From: Pseudotabrizicola sp.
GTDB lineage: Bacteria > Pseudomonadota > Alphaproteobacteria > Rhodobacterales > Rhodobacteraceae
Assembly (NCBI RefSeq): GCF_030684215.1
Contig: NZ_JAUXOV010000024.1
Span: forward strand, 124,001 to 188,000
DNA: 64,000 bases
Direction of reading: 5' to 3'
The position numbers were made by a program, and so were the translations under genes. Below the pieces are notes generated by a model. It worked only from the letters and a program-made list of their open reading frames with translations, was not told the DNA's origin and did not search any database. Below, piece by piece: positions 16,665-25,801 of the stretch (positions are counted from its first letter, which is position 1; each line of letters opens with the position of its first letter).

Positions 16665-18119
16665 TTAATAGGGCGCGTCGACCGGCCCCATGCCGACGTA
16701 GACTGACTTGACCTGCGTGTAGTGCTGCACCGCTGCATGGCCGTTTTCGCGCCCCACGCCCGAGGCCTTGTTGCCGCCAAAGGGCGCCTCTACCGGGGTC
16801 AGGTTATAGGCGTTGATCCAGCAGGTGCCGGCTTGCAACTGGCCGATAACCCGGTGCGCTCGGGTCAGATCGGCGGTAAACACGCCTGCCGCAAGGCCAA
16901 ATTCGGTGGCATTGGCGCGGGTGATCGCCTCGGCCTCGGTGTCAAAATCCAGCACCGCCATGACCGGGCCAAACACCTCTTCGCGGGCGATGGTCATTTC
17001 ATCGGTGATGTCGGCAAAAACCGTAGGCTGGACATAATAGCCGGTATTGAGCGCCGTGCGGCCGCCGCCCGTTACCAGACGCCCACCTTCGGCTTTCGCA
17101 GTGTCGATATAGCCCAAAACCTTGGTCAGTTGCAGTTCTGACACCAGCGGGCCCATCTGGGTGGCATCGTCCAGCGGGTCACCCAAAACCATCGCCTGCG
17201 CGCGGGTTTTCAAGCGCGACAGGAAGGCATCCTTGATCCCTTTTTGCACGAACACACGGGTGCCATTGCTGCACACCTGACCGGATGAGTAGAAATTTGC
17301 CATCATTGCGGCACCGACAGCATCATCAAGGCTGGCATCATCAAAGATAACCAGCGGGGATTTGCCGCCCAACTCCATCGTCACATGGCGCATCCCCTCG
17401 GCAGCGGCGGCGTATACCTTGCGACCTGTCGACACCGATCCGGTCAGCGAAACCTTGGCCACGCGCGGGTCGGTGACCAGCGCCGCGCCAACCGAACCGC
17501 GCCCTTGCAGCACGTTGAACAGACCCGCTGGCAGACCCGCCGCAATGTAGATTTCAGCCAGTTTCAAGGCGCCCAAAGGCGTGACTTCGGACGGCTTGAA
17601 CACCATCGCATTGCCAAAGGCGAGGGCAGGCGCGGATTTCCAGCAGGCAATCTGGCTGGGGTAGTTCCACGCGCCAATACCAACGCACACCCCCAAGGCT
17701 TCGCGGATGGTATAAACAAAGTCACGGCCCACCGGGATGGTCTCGCCCGTTACCGTCGGCGTAAGACCGGCAAAATACTCCAGTGCATCCGCACCCGATG
17801 GCCAGTCGGCAACCCGCGTTTCCTGTATCGGCTTGCCGGTGTCCATCGTTTCAAGCTGCGCCAGTTCTTCGGCCCGGTCGCGAATCATGTCAGCCGCACG
17901 GCGCAAAATGCGGGCGCGGTCCACGGGACGAGTTGCAGCCCAGTCGGCTTGCGCACGGGTGGCCGATGCCAAAGCGCGCTCGATCAGGGCCGGTGTGGCC
18001 TCATGCAGACGGGCGATGATCTCGCCTGTGGCCGGATAAATCACATCAATCACCGCGCCAGCGGTATCTTCAACATAAGCCCCATCAATGAAATGGCTGG
18101 CTGTTGGTTGCGCTTTCAT
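16665..18119 (-). CDS. betB: Betaine aldehyde dehydrogenase
   Basis: A 484-residue aldehyde dehydrogenase of normal family length. The catalytic residues are visible: Glu249 in the [10 protein letters not shown] segment and nucleophile Cys283 in [11 protein letters not shown]. It converts betaine aldehyde to glycine betaine with NAD. Its ATG overlaps the betI stop by 4 bp (ATGA), showing translational coupling, and betA follows 21 bp after its stop. Repression by BetI and induction by choline are expected for the whole unit. Confidence 0.96.
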   Translation of the reverse strand: MKAQPTASHFIDGAYVEDTAGAVIDVIYPATGEIIARLHEATPALIERALASATRAQADWAATRPVDRARILRRAADMIRDRAEELAQLETMDTGKPIQETRVADWPSGADALEYFAGLTPTVTGETIPVGRDFVYTIREALGVCVGIGAWNYPSQIACWKSAPALAFGNAMVFKPSEVTPLGALKLAEIYIAAGLPAGLFNVLQGRGSVGAALVTDPRVAKVSLTGSVSTGRKVYAAAAEGMRHVTMELGGKSPLVIFDDASLDDAVGAAMMANFYSSGQVCSNGTRVFVQKGIKDAFLSRLKTRAQAMVLGDPLDDATQMGPLVSELQLTKVLGYIDTAKAEGGRLVTGGGRTALNTGYYVQPTVFADITDEMTIAREEVFGPVMAVLDFDTEAEAITRANATEFGLAAGVFTADLTRAHRVIGQLQAGTCWINAYNLTPVEAPFGGNKASGVGRENGHAAVQHYTQVKSVYVGMGPVDAPY

Positions 18120-18700
18120 GCGTCATCCCCCGGAAGTTGTGAGTTAAGATAGTTGAGCGCGGTCGCCACTGCCGCCAGCCCATCGGGTGGGCCGGATTTC
18201 AGCACTTCGCGCAGATACAGCCCATCAATCAATGCGCCCAAGCCATCGGCCAGTGCGGCAGCTTTGTCCCCGGACAAGGGCACAAGACAAGACATCAGAT
18301 TTGAGCGCAGACGCCGCTGATAGACAGCGAGCAGGCGCCGCGCCTGTGGCACGGTCTGCGCCAGTACCCAGAAATTCAGCCAGGCGCTGACCGCCTCGCG
18401 CCGGAAGTTTCCGGGGCTGAAGCTGGCGCGCAGAATTGCGCGCAGTCGCGCCTCTGGCCCCTCGGCGGCGGCCAGGGCACCGCGCACTTCGGCCCCGTAA
18501 AGCGTGAGTATATGGCGCATGGCGGCCAGAAACATTTCCTCTTTGGAGCCAAAGTAGTGATGCGCCAACGCTGGCGACATACCTGCCCGCCGCGCGATCT
18601 GGGATACAGTTACATCCAAGGAACCGGCCCGCCCGATCTCAGAGATCGTGGCTTTGACCAACGCATCCTTTCGGATAGGCTCCATCCCAAGTTTCGGCAT
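18116..18700 (-). CDS. betI: BetI, TetR-family choline-responsive repressor
   Basis: A 194-residue TetR-type protein. The N-terminal helix-turn-helix covers about residues 10-55 ([21 protein letters not shown]). The remainder matches BetI, with aromatic residues such as the SAWLNFW stretch expected to form the choline pocket. It is first in the leftward betIBA unit and divergent from choX, and an ATTGAC-TC-GTCAAT palindrome lies between them. It therefore probably represses both choline uptake and choline oxidation until choline is present. Confidence 0.94.
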   Translation of the reverse strand: MPKLGMEPIRKDALVKATISEIGRAGSLDVTVSQIARRAGMSPALAHHYFGSKEEMFLAAMRHILTLYGAEVRGALAAAEGPEARLRAILRASFSPGNFRREAVSAWLNFWVLAQTVPQARRLLAVYQRRLRSNLMSCLVPLSGDKAAALADGLGALIDGLYLREVLKSGPPDGLAAVATALNYLNSQLPGDDA

Positions 18701-18752
18701 TTATGTGTGACCTTGTGGAAATATCTTGCCAAACGAAGTAAGCTTGAAGTTT

Positions 18753-18766
18753 ATTGACTCGTCAAT
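18753..18766. promoter_or_regulatory. BetI operator candidate between betI and choX
   Basis: A perfect inverted repeat ATTGAC-TC-GTCAAT sits in the 90-bp divergent region, 53 bp from the betI start and 25 bp from the choX start. The TTGA...TCAA shape and the A/T flanks resemble known bet operators. TTGACT within it could double as a -35 element for choX. Confidence 0.75.
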
Positions 18767-18790
18767 CAACAAAAAAATAGGGAGCCACCA

Positions 18791-19720
18791 ATGACCCTTC
18801 GTTCCGCCTTTCTGGCAACAACTGTCACCTTTGCCTTTGCGGGCAGCGCATTCGCCGCAAGCTGTGACAAAGTGATTTTCTCGGATGTGGGCTGGACCGA
18901 CATCACCGCAACCACGGCAGCAACGACCGTTGTGCTGGAAGCTTTGGGTTACCAGACCGAGATCAAACTGTTGTCCGTGCCGGTGACTTATACCGGGCTT
19001 GCGGGCAATGACATCGACGTGTTCCTGGGCAACTGGATGCCGACGATGGAGGCCGATATCGCCCCCTATCGCGAGGCAGGCACGGTGGACACGGTGCGGA
19101 CCAATCTTGAGGGGGCAAAATACACGCTGGCCACCAACGAGCATGGTGCAGCCCTTGGCATTGCCGATTTCAGCGACATCGCAGCCCAGCAAAACGCTCT
19201 GGGTGGTCAGATTTACGGGATCGAGCCGGGCAATGACGGCAACCGTCTGATCCTCGATATGATCGAGAGCGGGCCGTTCGGGCTGGATGGGTTCAAGATC
19301 GTGGAATCCTCGGAACAGGGGATGCTTTCGGCAGTGGCGCGAGCGAACCGCGATGGCAAGCCGGTCGTGTTTCTTGGCTGGGAACCGCACCCGATGAACG
19401 CCAATTTCACCATGACTTATCTGACCGGGGGGGATGATTACTTTGGCCCCGATTTGGGCGGCGCTGTGGTAGCGACCAACACCCGCGCGGGCTATGTCGC
19501 GGAATGCCCGAATACCGGCAAGCTGTTGCAAAACCTGACGTTCACGCTCGCCATGGAAAACGAGATCATGGGTGCAATCCTGGATGACGGCGAAGATCCG
19601 GCGGTGGCCGCAAAGGCTTGGCTGGCCGCCAACCCTACTGCGTGGGAACCTTGGCTGGACGGCGTGACCACAAAAGATGGTGGCGACGCCATGGCCGCTG
19701 TGGCTGCCGCGCTGAACTGA
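18791..19720 (+). CDS. choX: Choline ABC transporter substrate-binding protein
   Basis: A 309-residue periplasmic binding protein with a clear Sec signal peptide ending near residue 22 (AGSAFA). The mature part starts with the OpuAC/ChoX-type fold (CDKVIFSDVGWTDI). Several Trp and Tyr residues (VGWTD, GNWMPT, GWEPHPM) are well placed for the aromatic cage that holds the trimethylammonium group. It delivers choline to ChoW-ChoV. It is divergent from betIBA, and two hairpins separate it from choW, consistent with extra production of the binding protein over the membrane parts. Confidence 0.94.
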   Translation: MTLRSAFLATTVTFAFAGSAFAASCDKVIFSDVGWTDITATTAATTVVLEALGYQTEIKLLSVPVTYTGLAGNDIDVFLGNWMPTMEADIAPYREAGTVDTVRTNLEGAKYTLATNEHGAALGIADFSDIAAQQNALGGQIYGIEPGNDGNRLILDMIESGPFGLDGFKIVESSEQGMLSAVARANRDGKPVVFLGWEPHPMNANFTMTYLTGGDDYFGPDLGGAVVATNTRAGYVAECPNTGKLLQNLTFTLAMENEIMGAILDDGEDPAVAAKAWLAANPTAWEPWLDGVTTKDGGDAMAAVAAALN

Positions 19721-19725
19721 GAAGT

Positions 19726-19804
19726 GCCCCCGACATGACGGGGGCGCTGGTGTAAGCCGCCGGGGCAGCGCGCCCCCCAAGCCGCCGGTCTTCGGACCGG
19801 TGGC
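19726..19804 (+). terminator. Two hairpins between choX and choW (partial attenuator)
   Basis: First hairpin: GCCCCC (19726-19731) with GGGGGC (19740-19745). Second: GCCGCCGGTC (19781-19790) and GACCGGTGGC (19795-19804) closing a UUCG tetraloop. Neither has a T-run, so they are more likely to slow polymerase or protect the upstream choX message than to end transcription fully. Confidence 0.55.
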
Positions 19805-19850
19805 GGATCGGCTGAGTATCTTTACCACGATAAATGGGCGGGCCGATGTG

Positions 19851-20687
19851 ATGGACTGGCTGACGGGTTACAAATTGCCAGTGGGCAGAACCGCCAAGGC
19901 GGTGTTCGACTGGATGAACAACAATCTGAGCGGTGTCTTTGACACAATCTCCAACATGATGGAGGCGATGATTGCTGCGATCCTGTGGTGTTTGTCGACG
20001 CCACATCCCTTGGTGGTTGTCGCGGCCTTTGTCGCGCTGACATGGGCGTTGCAGCGACGCTGGACGGTGGCTGTGGGGGTGCTGGTCGGGTTCCTGTTCA
20101 TCCTCAATCAAGGCTACTGGATGGCCACTATGGAGAGTCTGACGCTGATATTATCCGCCTGTGTGGTCTGTATGGGGGTCGGCGTGCCGATCGGGATTGC
20201 CACGGCGCACCGGCCACGGCTGTATGGTGCCATCTCGCCCGTGCTGGATCTGATGCAAACGCTGCCCACCTTTGTTTACCTGATTCCGGCCATCGTATTC
20301 TTTGGTCTTGGCATGGTGCCGGGCCTAATTGCCACGGTAATTTTCGTGCTGCCCGCGCCGATCCGGCTGACGCATCTGGGGGTTTCATCTACCCCGACGG
20401 CCCTGCTGGAAGCGGCAACCGCCTTTGGTGCAACGCCGACCCAACGGCTGTGGAAGGTAGAGCTGCCCTATGCGCTGCCCCAGATCATGGCCGGGCTGAA
20501 CCAGACCATCATGCTGTCGCTGTCGATGGTGGTGATTGCAGCACTGGTGGGGGCAAACGGCCTTGGCGTGCCGGTGGTGCGGGCGCTGAACACCGTGAAT
20601 TCGGCGCTTGGGTTTGAATCGGGCTTCATCATCGTAGTGGTCGCCATCATGCTGGACCGCATGCTTCGGCTGGGAGCGCGCAAATGA
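19851..20687 (+). CDS. choW: Choline ABC transporter permease
   Basis: A 278-residue permease with six or so membrane segments and the BPD-transp-1 loop (about residues 170-205: EAATAFGATPTQRLWKVELP), the contact to the ATPase. ATG 19851 (MDWLTGYKLP) is the family-typical start. A GTG at 19800 is in frame but falls inside the second choX-choW hairpin, so I reject it. It partners with ChoX and ChoV to import choline. The choV ATG overlaps its stop by 4 bp. Confidence 0.94.
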   Translation: MDWLTGYKLPVGRTAKAVFDWMNNNLSGVFDTISNMMEAMIAAILWCLSTPHPLVVVAAFVALTWALQRRWTVAVGVLVGFLFILNQGYWMATMESLTLILSACVVCMGVGVPIGIATAHRPRLYGAISPVLDLMQTLPTFVYLIPAIVFFGLGMVPGLIATVIFVLPAPIRLTHLGVSSTPTALLEAATAFGATPTQRLWKVELPYALPQIMAGLNQTIMLSLSMVVIAALVGANGLGVPVVRALNTVNSALGFESGFIIVVVAIMLDRMLRLGARK

Positions 20688-21742
20688 ACCCGGTGACCGA
20701 CGCGAAAGACACCGCCGGACTGGCCGTTCGCTTTGACAAAGTATCGATCGTGTTTGGCGATCACCCCGACCGCGCCCTGCCCCTGATGGACAAGGGCCAA
20801 ACCCGGAGCGAGATCCAGAAAAGCACAGGCCAGGTTCTGGGGGTGCATGACTGCAGCCTTGATGTCGCAACAGGCGAGATTCTGGTGCTGATGGGTTTGT
20901 CGGGATCTGGCAAATCAACGTTGCTGCGCGCGGTCAACGGGTTGAACCCGGTGTGCCGGGGGGCGGTGCATGTCAGCGATGGCAACGGCTTGGTCGATGT
21001 GACCCATGCCGACGCCGCAACCTTGCGCCGCATCCGGCTGAGCCGGGTGGCGATGGTGTTTCAGCAATTTGGCCTGCTGCCATGGCGCACGGTGCGCGAA
21101 AATGTCGGCCTGGGGCTGGAACTGGGCGGCATGGCCGCGGCCGAGCGGCGCGAGCGGGTCGATACGCAGCTGGAGCTGGTCAACCTGAGCCAATGGGCCG
21201 ACCGCAAGGTGGGCGATCTGTCGGGCGGCATGCAGCAGCGGGTGGGCCTTGCGCGGGCCTTTGCAACCGAGGCCCCGATCCTGCTGATGGATGAGCCGTT
21301 TTCGGCATTGGACCCGCTGATCCGCGCCAAGCTGCAAGATGAACTTCTGGAGCTGCAATCGACGCTGAAACGCACGATCGTCTTTGTCAGCCACGATCTG
21401 GACGAGGCGTTCAAGATCGGCAACCGCATCGCGCTGATGGAAGGCGGGCGGATCGTGCAATGCGGCACCGCACGCGAGATCATTGCCAATCCGGTGGACG
21501 AATATGTGCAGGATTTCGTCGCCCACATGAACCCTCTGTCGGTGCTGACCGCGCGCGATGTAATGGTCGCGGGGGAGACCGCCTCGGCCCATGTTGTCGG
21601 CGCGGAAACCCCGGTGCGCGAGATCATGGCCGCGATCCGCGATGGCGCAGGCGAGATGGCGGTGGTGGAGAACGGCGCGCGCATCGGAGTGCTGCGCGCC
21701 GGGGCTGTGATGGGGCGGCTGATCAACCCGCGGACGGGCTAA
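20684..21742 (+). CDS. choV: Choline ABC transporter ATP-binding protein
   Basis: A 352-residue ATPase of the glycine betaine/choline (OpuAA/ProV) type. The Walker A is GLSGSGKST, the signature LSGGMQQR and the Walker B ILLMDEPFSALD. The C-terminal 80 residues resemble a single reduced CBS domain, as in this subfamily, which may sense ionic strength or nucleotides. It overlaps choW by 4 bp and ends 2 bp before the convergent topA stop, with no room for a separate terminator. Confidence 0.95.
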   Translation: MNPVTDAKDTAGLAVRFDKVSIVFGDHPDRALPLMDKGQTRSEIQKSTGQVLGVHDCSLDVATGEILVLMGLSGSGKSTLLRAVNGLNPVCRGAVHVSDGNGLVDVTHADAATLRRIRLSRVAMVFQQFGLLPWRTVRENVGLGLELGGMAAAERRERVDTQLELVNLSQWADRKVGDLSGGMQQRVGLARAFATEAPILLMDEPFSALDPLIRAKLQDELLELQSTLKRTIVFVSHDLDEAFKIGNRIALMEGGRIVQCGTAREIIANPVDEYVQDFVAHMNPLSVLTARDVMVAGETASAHVVGAETPVREIMAAIRDGAGEMAVVENGARIGVLRAGAVMGRLINPRTG

Positions 21743-21744
21743 GG

Positions 21745-24333
21745 CTATTCAGCGGCCTTTTTCGCGGCGGGCTTCTTGGCCGGGGCTTTCTTTGCCGCTG
21801 GCTTTTTGGCCGCCGGTTTGGCGGTTTTCGCGGCGGCCTTTTTCGGCGCGGCTTTCTTCTTGCCCGGCGACTTGGCGACCTTTTCCGCGATCAGTTCCAA
21901 TGCCTGATCTATATTGATATCTTCGGGCGCGATCTCTTTCGGGATGGTCGCGTTGACCTTTTCCCATTTGATATAAGGACCATAGCGCCCCGGCATCACA
22001 GTAATTGCCCCGCCATCGGGGTGATCGCCAAGCGCCTTGATCGGCTCTGCCGGTGCGCTTGCCCCGCGCCCCCGGCTGGCCTTGAGCGCCAGCACTTCCA
22101 TCGCGCGGTTCATGCCGATGGTGAACACTTCCTCAACATCCGCAATATTTGCATAGGTCGCGTTGTGTTTGACATATGGCCCGTAGCGACCAATCGCGGC
22201 CTCCACCGGCTGGCCGTCTTCCGGATGCGCGCCGATCAGACGCGGCAAGGACAGCAACTCCAACGCGCGCTCCAGCGTCAGACTGTCAGCGCCCCAGCCC
22301 TTTGGCAGGCTGGCACGGTCGGGCTTGGGCTGTTCCTCGGTCGCTTCACCGCGTTGCACATAAGGCCCGAACCGCCCGGCGCGCATGGTGATCGGCAAGC
22401 CATTCTCATCCTCACCCAGAATGCGGCCATCGGCCCCGCCCGCATCTTCGCCGCCCGAAATCGGACGGGTATAGCGGCATTCGGGATAGTTCTTGCAGCC
22501 GATGAACGCAGACCCCGACCGCGCCGTTTTCAGATGCAGACGTCCGGTGCCGCAGGTCGGACAAGACCGCGGGTCTGATCCATCCTCCCGCAGCGGATAA
22601 AGGTGCGGTGACAGAAAATCATCAATCTTTTCGAGCACCTCTCCGATCCGCAGATCAGAGGTTTCCGCAACGGCCGCCGAGAAATCGCGCCAGAATCTTT
22701 CCAGCACATCCTTGTAATCACGCTCTCCGGCCGACACGTCATCAAGCTGGTTTTCAAGATCGGCAGTGAAATCATATTCCACATAGCGCCGGAAATAGTT
22801 GGTCAGAAATGCAGTAACCAACCGCCCCTTATCCTCGGGGATCAGGCGGTTTTTGTCTTTGCGCACATACTCACGATCCTGAATCGTGGACAGCACTGAC
22901 GCATAGGTGGACGGACGGCCAATGCCCAGTTCTTCCATCCGTTTGACCAATGTGGCCTCGGTGTAGCGCGGCGGTGGCTGGGTGAAATGCTGCTCGGGCG
23001 CAACCGACTGCTTTGTCGCTGGTTCCCCTTGCATGATCTGCGGCAGGCGGCCGCCTTCTTCATCTTCGTCGTCCCGGCCTTCGTCATAGACCTTCAGAAA
23101 TCCGTCAAACTGCACGACCTGCCCTGTCGCGCGCAGCACAACCTGCCCGTCATCGCTGCCGACATCAACAGTGGTGCGTTCCAGACGCGCGGCGGCCATC
23201 TGGCTGGCGATGGTGCGTTTCCAGATCAGGTCATACAGATTGGCCTGATCCTTTTCCGACAGACGCAGCTTTTCCGGCGCTGCCGACATTTCGGTCGGGC
23301 GGATACATTCGTGGGCTTCCTGTGCGTTTTTGGCCTTGTTCTTATAGATGCGCGGGCTGTCTGGCACATAGGCCGCGCCAAAGCGGTCCTTGATTGCGTC
23401 GCGCGCCTGCGTCACAGCCTCGGGCGCCATGTCGATACCGTCGGTTCGCATATAGGTGATGTGGCCCGCCTCATACAAACGCTGCGCGGTGGACATGCAT
23501 TGTTTGGCGCCCATGCCCAGTTTTCGGCTGGCCTCTTGTTGCAGGGTCGAGGTCATAAAGGGGGGATAGGGGTTGCGGTTGGCGGGCTTTGCCTCAACCG
23601 ACTGCACACTCAGGTTTCGGGACGTGACCGCCTGCACCGCCAGTTCAGCGGCCGCAGCGGTCGGAATGTCAAACTTATCCAGCTTCTTGCCGCCAAGAAC
23701 GGTCAGGCGCGCTTCAAATTCCTGCCCCCGCGGGGTGACCAGTACCACCTTGACAGACCAGTATTCGCGGGCACGGAACGCCTCGACCTCCATCTCACGC
23801 TCAACGATCAGGCGCAGGCAAACCGATTGCACCCGGCCCGCAGACTTTGATCCCGGCAGCTTTCGCCACAAAACCGGAGAAAGGGTAAAGCCCACAAGAT
23901 AATCAAGCGCACGGCGGGCCAGATACGCCTCGACCAGCGGTGTGTCGATCTCACGCGGGTTCTTCATCGCCTGTGTCACAGCGTCTTTGGTGATGGCGTT
24001 GAAGGTGACGCGGGCAACGGTCTTGCCCTTTTTCAGACTGCTGGCCAACGCCTCTTTCAGGTGCCACGAAATCGCCTCACCCTCGCGGTCAGGGTCGGTC
24101 GCAAGGATCAGGGTATCATCAGTTTTCAACGCCTCGGTGATGGCTCGGATGTGCTTTTTCGACTCGGCCGCAATTTCCCATGTCATCGCAAAATCATGCT
24201 CGGTATCGACAGACCCGTCCTTTGCAGGCAGGTCGCGCACATGGCCATAAGAGGCCAGAACCGTGAAGTCAGAACCAAGATATTTGTTTATTGTCTTGGC
24301 CTTAGCAGGAGATTCAACTACGACGACGGCCAT
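21745..24333 (-). CDS. topA: DNA topoisomerase I
   Basis: An 862-residue type IA topoisomerase. The Toprim domain is at the N terminus (MAVVVVESPAKAKT) and the catalytic Tyr294 is in ITYMRTDGID. A four-cysteine zinc element starts CPTCGTGR. Three GRxGPY repeats of the C-terminal DNA-binding domain follow (GRFGPYVQRG, GRYGPYVKHN and GRYGPYIKWE). The last 50 residues are almost only Lys, Ala and Pro, a DNA-contacting tail common in alphaproteobacteria. ATG 24333 has AAAAGGG upstream and matches the family start; an in-frame extension to 24402 does not. It relaxes negative supercoils. dprA lies upstream. Confidence 0.97.
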   Translation of the reverse strand: MAVVVVESPAKAKTINKYLGSDFTVLASYGHVRDLPAKDGSVDTEHDFAMTWEIAAESKKHIRAITEALKTDDTLILATDPDREGEAISWHLKEALASSLKKGKTVARVTFNAITKDAVTQAMKNPREIDTPLVEAYLARRALDYLVGFTLSPVLWRKLPGSKSAGRVQSVCLRLIVEREMEVEAFRAREYWSVKVVLVTPRGQEFEARLTVLGGKKLDKFDIPTAAAAELAVQAVTSRNLSVQSVEAKPANRNPYPPFMTSTLQQEASRKLGMGAKQCMSTAQRLYEAGHITYMRTDGIDMAPEAVTQARDAIKDRFGAAYVPDSPRIYKNKAKNAQEAHECIRPTEMSAAPEKLRLSEKDQANLYDLIWKRTIASQMAAARLERTTVDVGSDDGQVVLRATGQVVQFDGFLKVYDEGRDDEDEEGGRLPQIMQGEPATKQSVAPEQHFTQPPPRYTEATLVKRMEELGIGRPSTYASVLSTIQDREYVRKDKNRLIPEDKGRLVTAFLTNYFRRYVEYDFTADLENQLDDVSAGERDYKDVLERFWRDFSAAVAETSDLRIGEVLEKIDDFLSPHLYPLREDGSDPRSCPTCGTGRLHLKTARSGSAFIGCKNYPECRYTRPISGGEDAGGADGRILGEDENGLPITMRAGRFGPYVQRGEATEEQPKPDRASLPKGWGADSLTLERALELLSLPRLIGAHPEDGQPVEAAIGRYGPYVKHNATYANIADVEEVFTIGMNRAMEVLALKASRGRGASAPAEPIKALGDHPDGGAITVMPGRYGPYIKWEKVNATIPKEIAPEDINIDQALELIAEKVAKSPGKKKAAPKKAAAKTAKPAAKKPAAKKAPAKKPAAKKAAE

Positions 24334-24404
24334 GAAATACCCTTTTTGCACGAAATCCCCGAGAGGCGCGGCAAGATGTGGGCGAAGCGGTGCGAATGTC
24401 AATG

Positions 24405-24440
24405 CAACAATCTGCGCAACAATCTGCGCAACAATCTGCG
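24405..24440. repeat. Three perfect tandem copies of a 12-bp unit
   Basis: CAACAATCTGCG is repeated at 24405-24416, 24417-24428 and 24429-24440 in the 123-bp gap between dprA and topA. It lies 72-107 bp upstream of the topA start, where its promoter should be. It could be a slippage-prone tract that changes promoter spacing, or phased operator sites. Confidence 0.8.
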
Positions 24441-24456
24441 GCCTGTATCCGGGTGC

Positions 24457-25602
24457 TTAATCCAACCGGCTGAGAAGCCCGCCGGGCGCACGGTGAACGC
24501 GGCCATCCAGTTCCAGCGTCAGCAGATGCTGGGCGACCGTTGCAGGGGGCATCGACAGATCACGGATCAGTTGATCTTCGGCAAGGGGGCTGGGGCCAAG
24601 CCGGGCGAGGATCTGGCTGTGGACGGCAGCCATATCGGTCAGCGGGCGGCGCGCGGGCGTGGGCCCAGGCAACGGCAGTTCCTCTGCATCTGGCGGGGGG
24701 GCGGGAAATTCCACAACGGCGCCCCCGATCGATTCCAGCACATCGGCAGGCCCACGGATCAACGTGGCCCCATCACGCAGCAGTATGTTGCAGCCCGCTG
24801 CGCGCGCATCAAACGGGTGCCCCGGCACGACCAGCACATCGCGCCCCTGATCCAGTGCGGTCTTCGCGGTGATAAGCGAGCCAGAGCGCGCCGCCGCCTC
24901 AACCACCACAACGGCGCGCGACAGACCTGACACGATGCGGTTGCGCTGAGGGAAGTGGCGCGCTTGCGGTTGCAGGCCCATGGGCTGTTCCGACACAAGA
25001 CAGCCCTGCGCCGCGATCTGGGTCATCAGATGCCGGTTTTCTTCCGGATAGGTCACATCAACCCCGCCCGCCTGCACAGCAACGGTTCCGGTGGCAAGCG
25101 TCGCCTCATGCACCGCCGCGTCAATGCCGCGCGCAAGTCCTGACACCGTTACCAGACCTGCCTGCGCCACGCCTTCGGCCAGACGTCGCGCCATGCGCAG
25201 CCCCAAAGACGACGCATTGCGCGCGCCGACCAGCGCCAACATCGGACGGTGCAGCAGACTGGCGTCACCGATCACCCACAGCACAGGTGGGGCGTCGGGA
25301 AGATCGCACAGCGCCAGCGGATAGCTTGCCTCTCCCCAAGTGATCATCTGCGCCCCTGCCGCGCGGCCTTGGGCCATTTCGTGACGGGCCACCTCGACAG
25401 GGCAAGTGGCGTAATTCTCTACCCCAGCCGCGCGCGCCACATCGGGCAAAGCGGCCAAAGCTGCCCGTGCCGAGCCATGTTCGGCCATCAGCCGGTGCCA
25501 TGTAACCGGCCCTACCCTTCGGGAGCGAATGAGGCACAGGCAATCCACCGGGTCATCGTCCAGGGGTGTCGGTTGGGGTGTGGGTTTGGATGTCTGTCCC
25601 AT
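24457..25602 (-). CDS. dprA: DNA-processing protein A (natural transformation)
   Basis: A 381-residue DprA/Smf protein. The N-terminal helical region (about 15-75) is followed by the Rossmann-like DprA domain with the signature GSRNASxxG-type segment VGARNASSLG and VSGLARGIDAAVH. A C-terminal winged-helix domain (about 315-381) is present, as usual in proteobacteria. DprA loads RecA on incoming single-stranded DNA. It is upstream of and co-directional with topA. A CtrA-like half site (TTAACCTTACC on the minus strand, near 25644-25654) lies about 45 bp upstream; competence genes are CtrA-controlled in relatives. Confidence 0.95.
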   Translation of the reverse strand: MGQTSKPTPQPTPLDDDPVDCLCLIRSRRVGPVTWHRLMAEHGSARAALAALPDVARAAGVENYATCPVEVARHEMAQGRAAGAQMITWGEASYPLALCDLPDAPPVLWVIGDASLLHRPMLALVGARNASSLGLRMARRLAEGVAQAGLVTVSGLARGIDAAVHEATLATGTVAVQAGGVDVTYPEENRHLMTQIAAQGCLVSEQPMGLQPQARHFPQRNRIVSGLSRAVVVVEAAARSGSLITAKTALDQGRDVLVVPGHPFDARAAGCNILLRDGATLIRGPADVLESIGGAVVEFPAPPPDAEELPLPGPTPARRPLTDMAAVHSQILARLGPSPLAEDQLIRDLSMPPATVAQHLLTLELDGRVHRAPGGLLSRLD

Positions 25603-25747
25603 GTCCGCCTCGCCTCATTCGCAAAGCCACCCTGCACCGGGTAAGGTTAACAGCAAATGAATCACCCTGCCCCGTTCACCATTTTTTGCACCGCTGACGA
25701 AAACAGCCCAGACTGCGTCGTGAACATGATGGACGAAACCAGAAAAG

Positions 25748-25757
25748 TTTGATCAAA
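25748..25757. promoter_or_regulatory. TTTGATCAAA palindrome upstream of gabT
   Basis: A perfect 10-bp palindrome in the dprA-gabT divergent region, 45 bp upstream of the gabT start. The core TTGATCAA recurs at 31321-31328 and 31952-31959 in the phosphorelay region. The binding protein is unknown. Confidence 0.35.
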
Positions 25758-25801
25758 TATCGCGCAACAGCCCATGTCGGGCCATGAGGGAACCCAAAGC
25801 C

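Noticed and set aside
18744-18770. FNR-type site over the betI-choX palindrome
   Set aside because: The TTGAC and GTCAA halves are separated by 2 bp, not the 4 bp needed for FnrL, so BetI is the better candidate.
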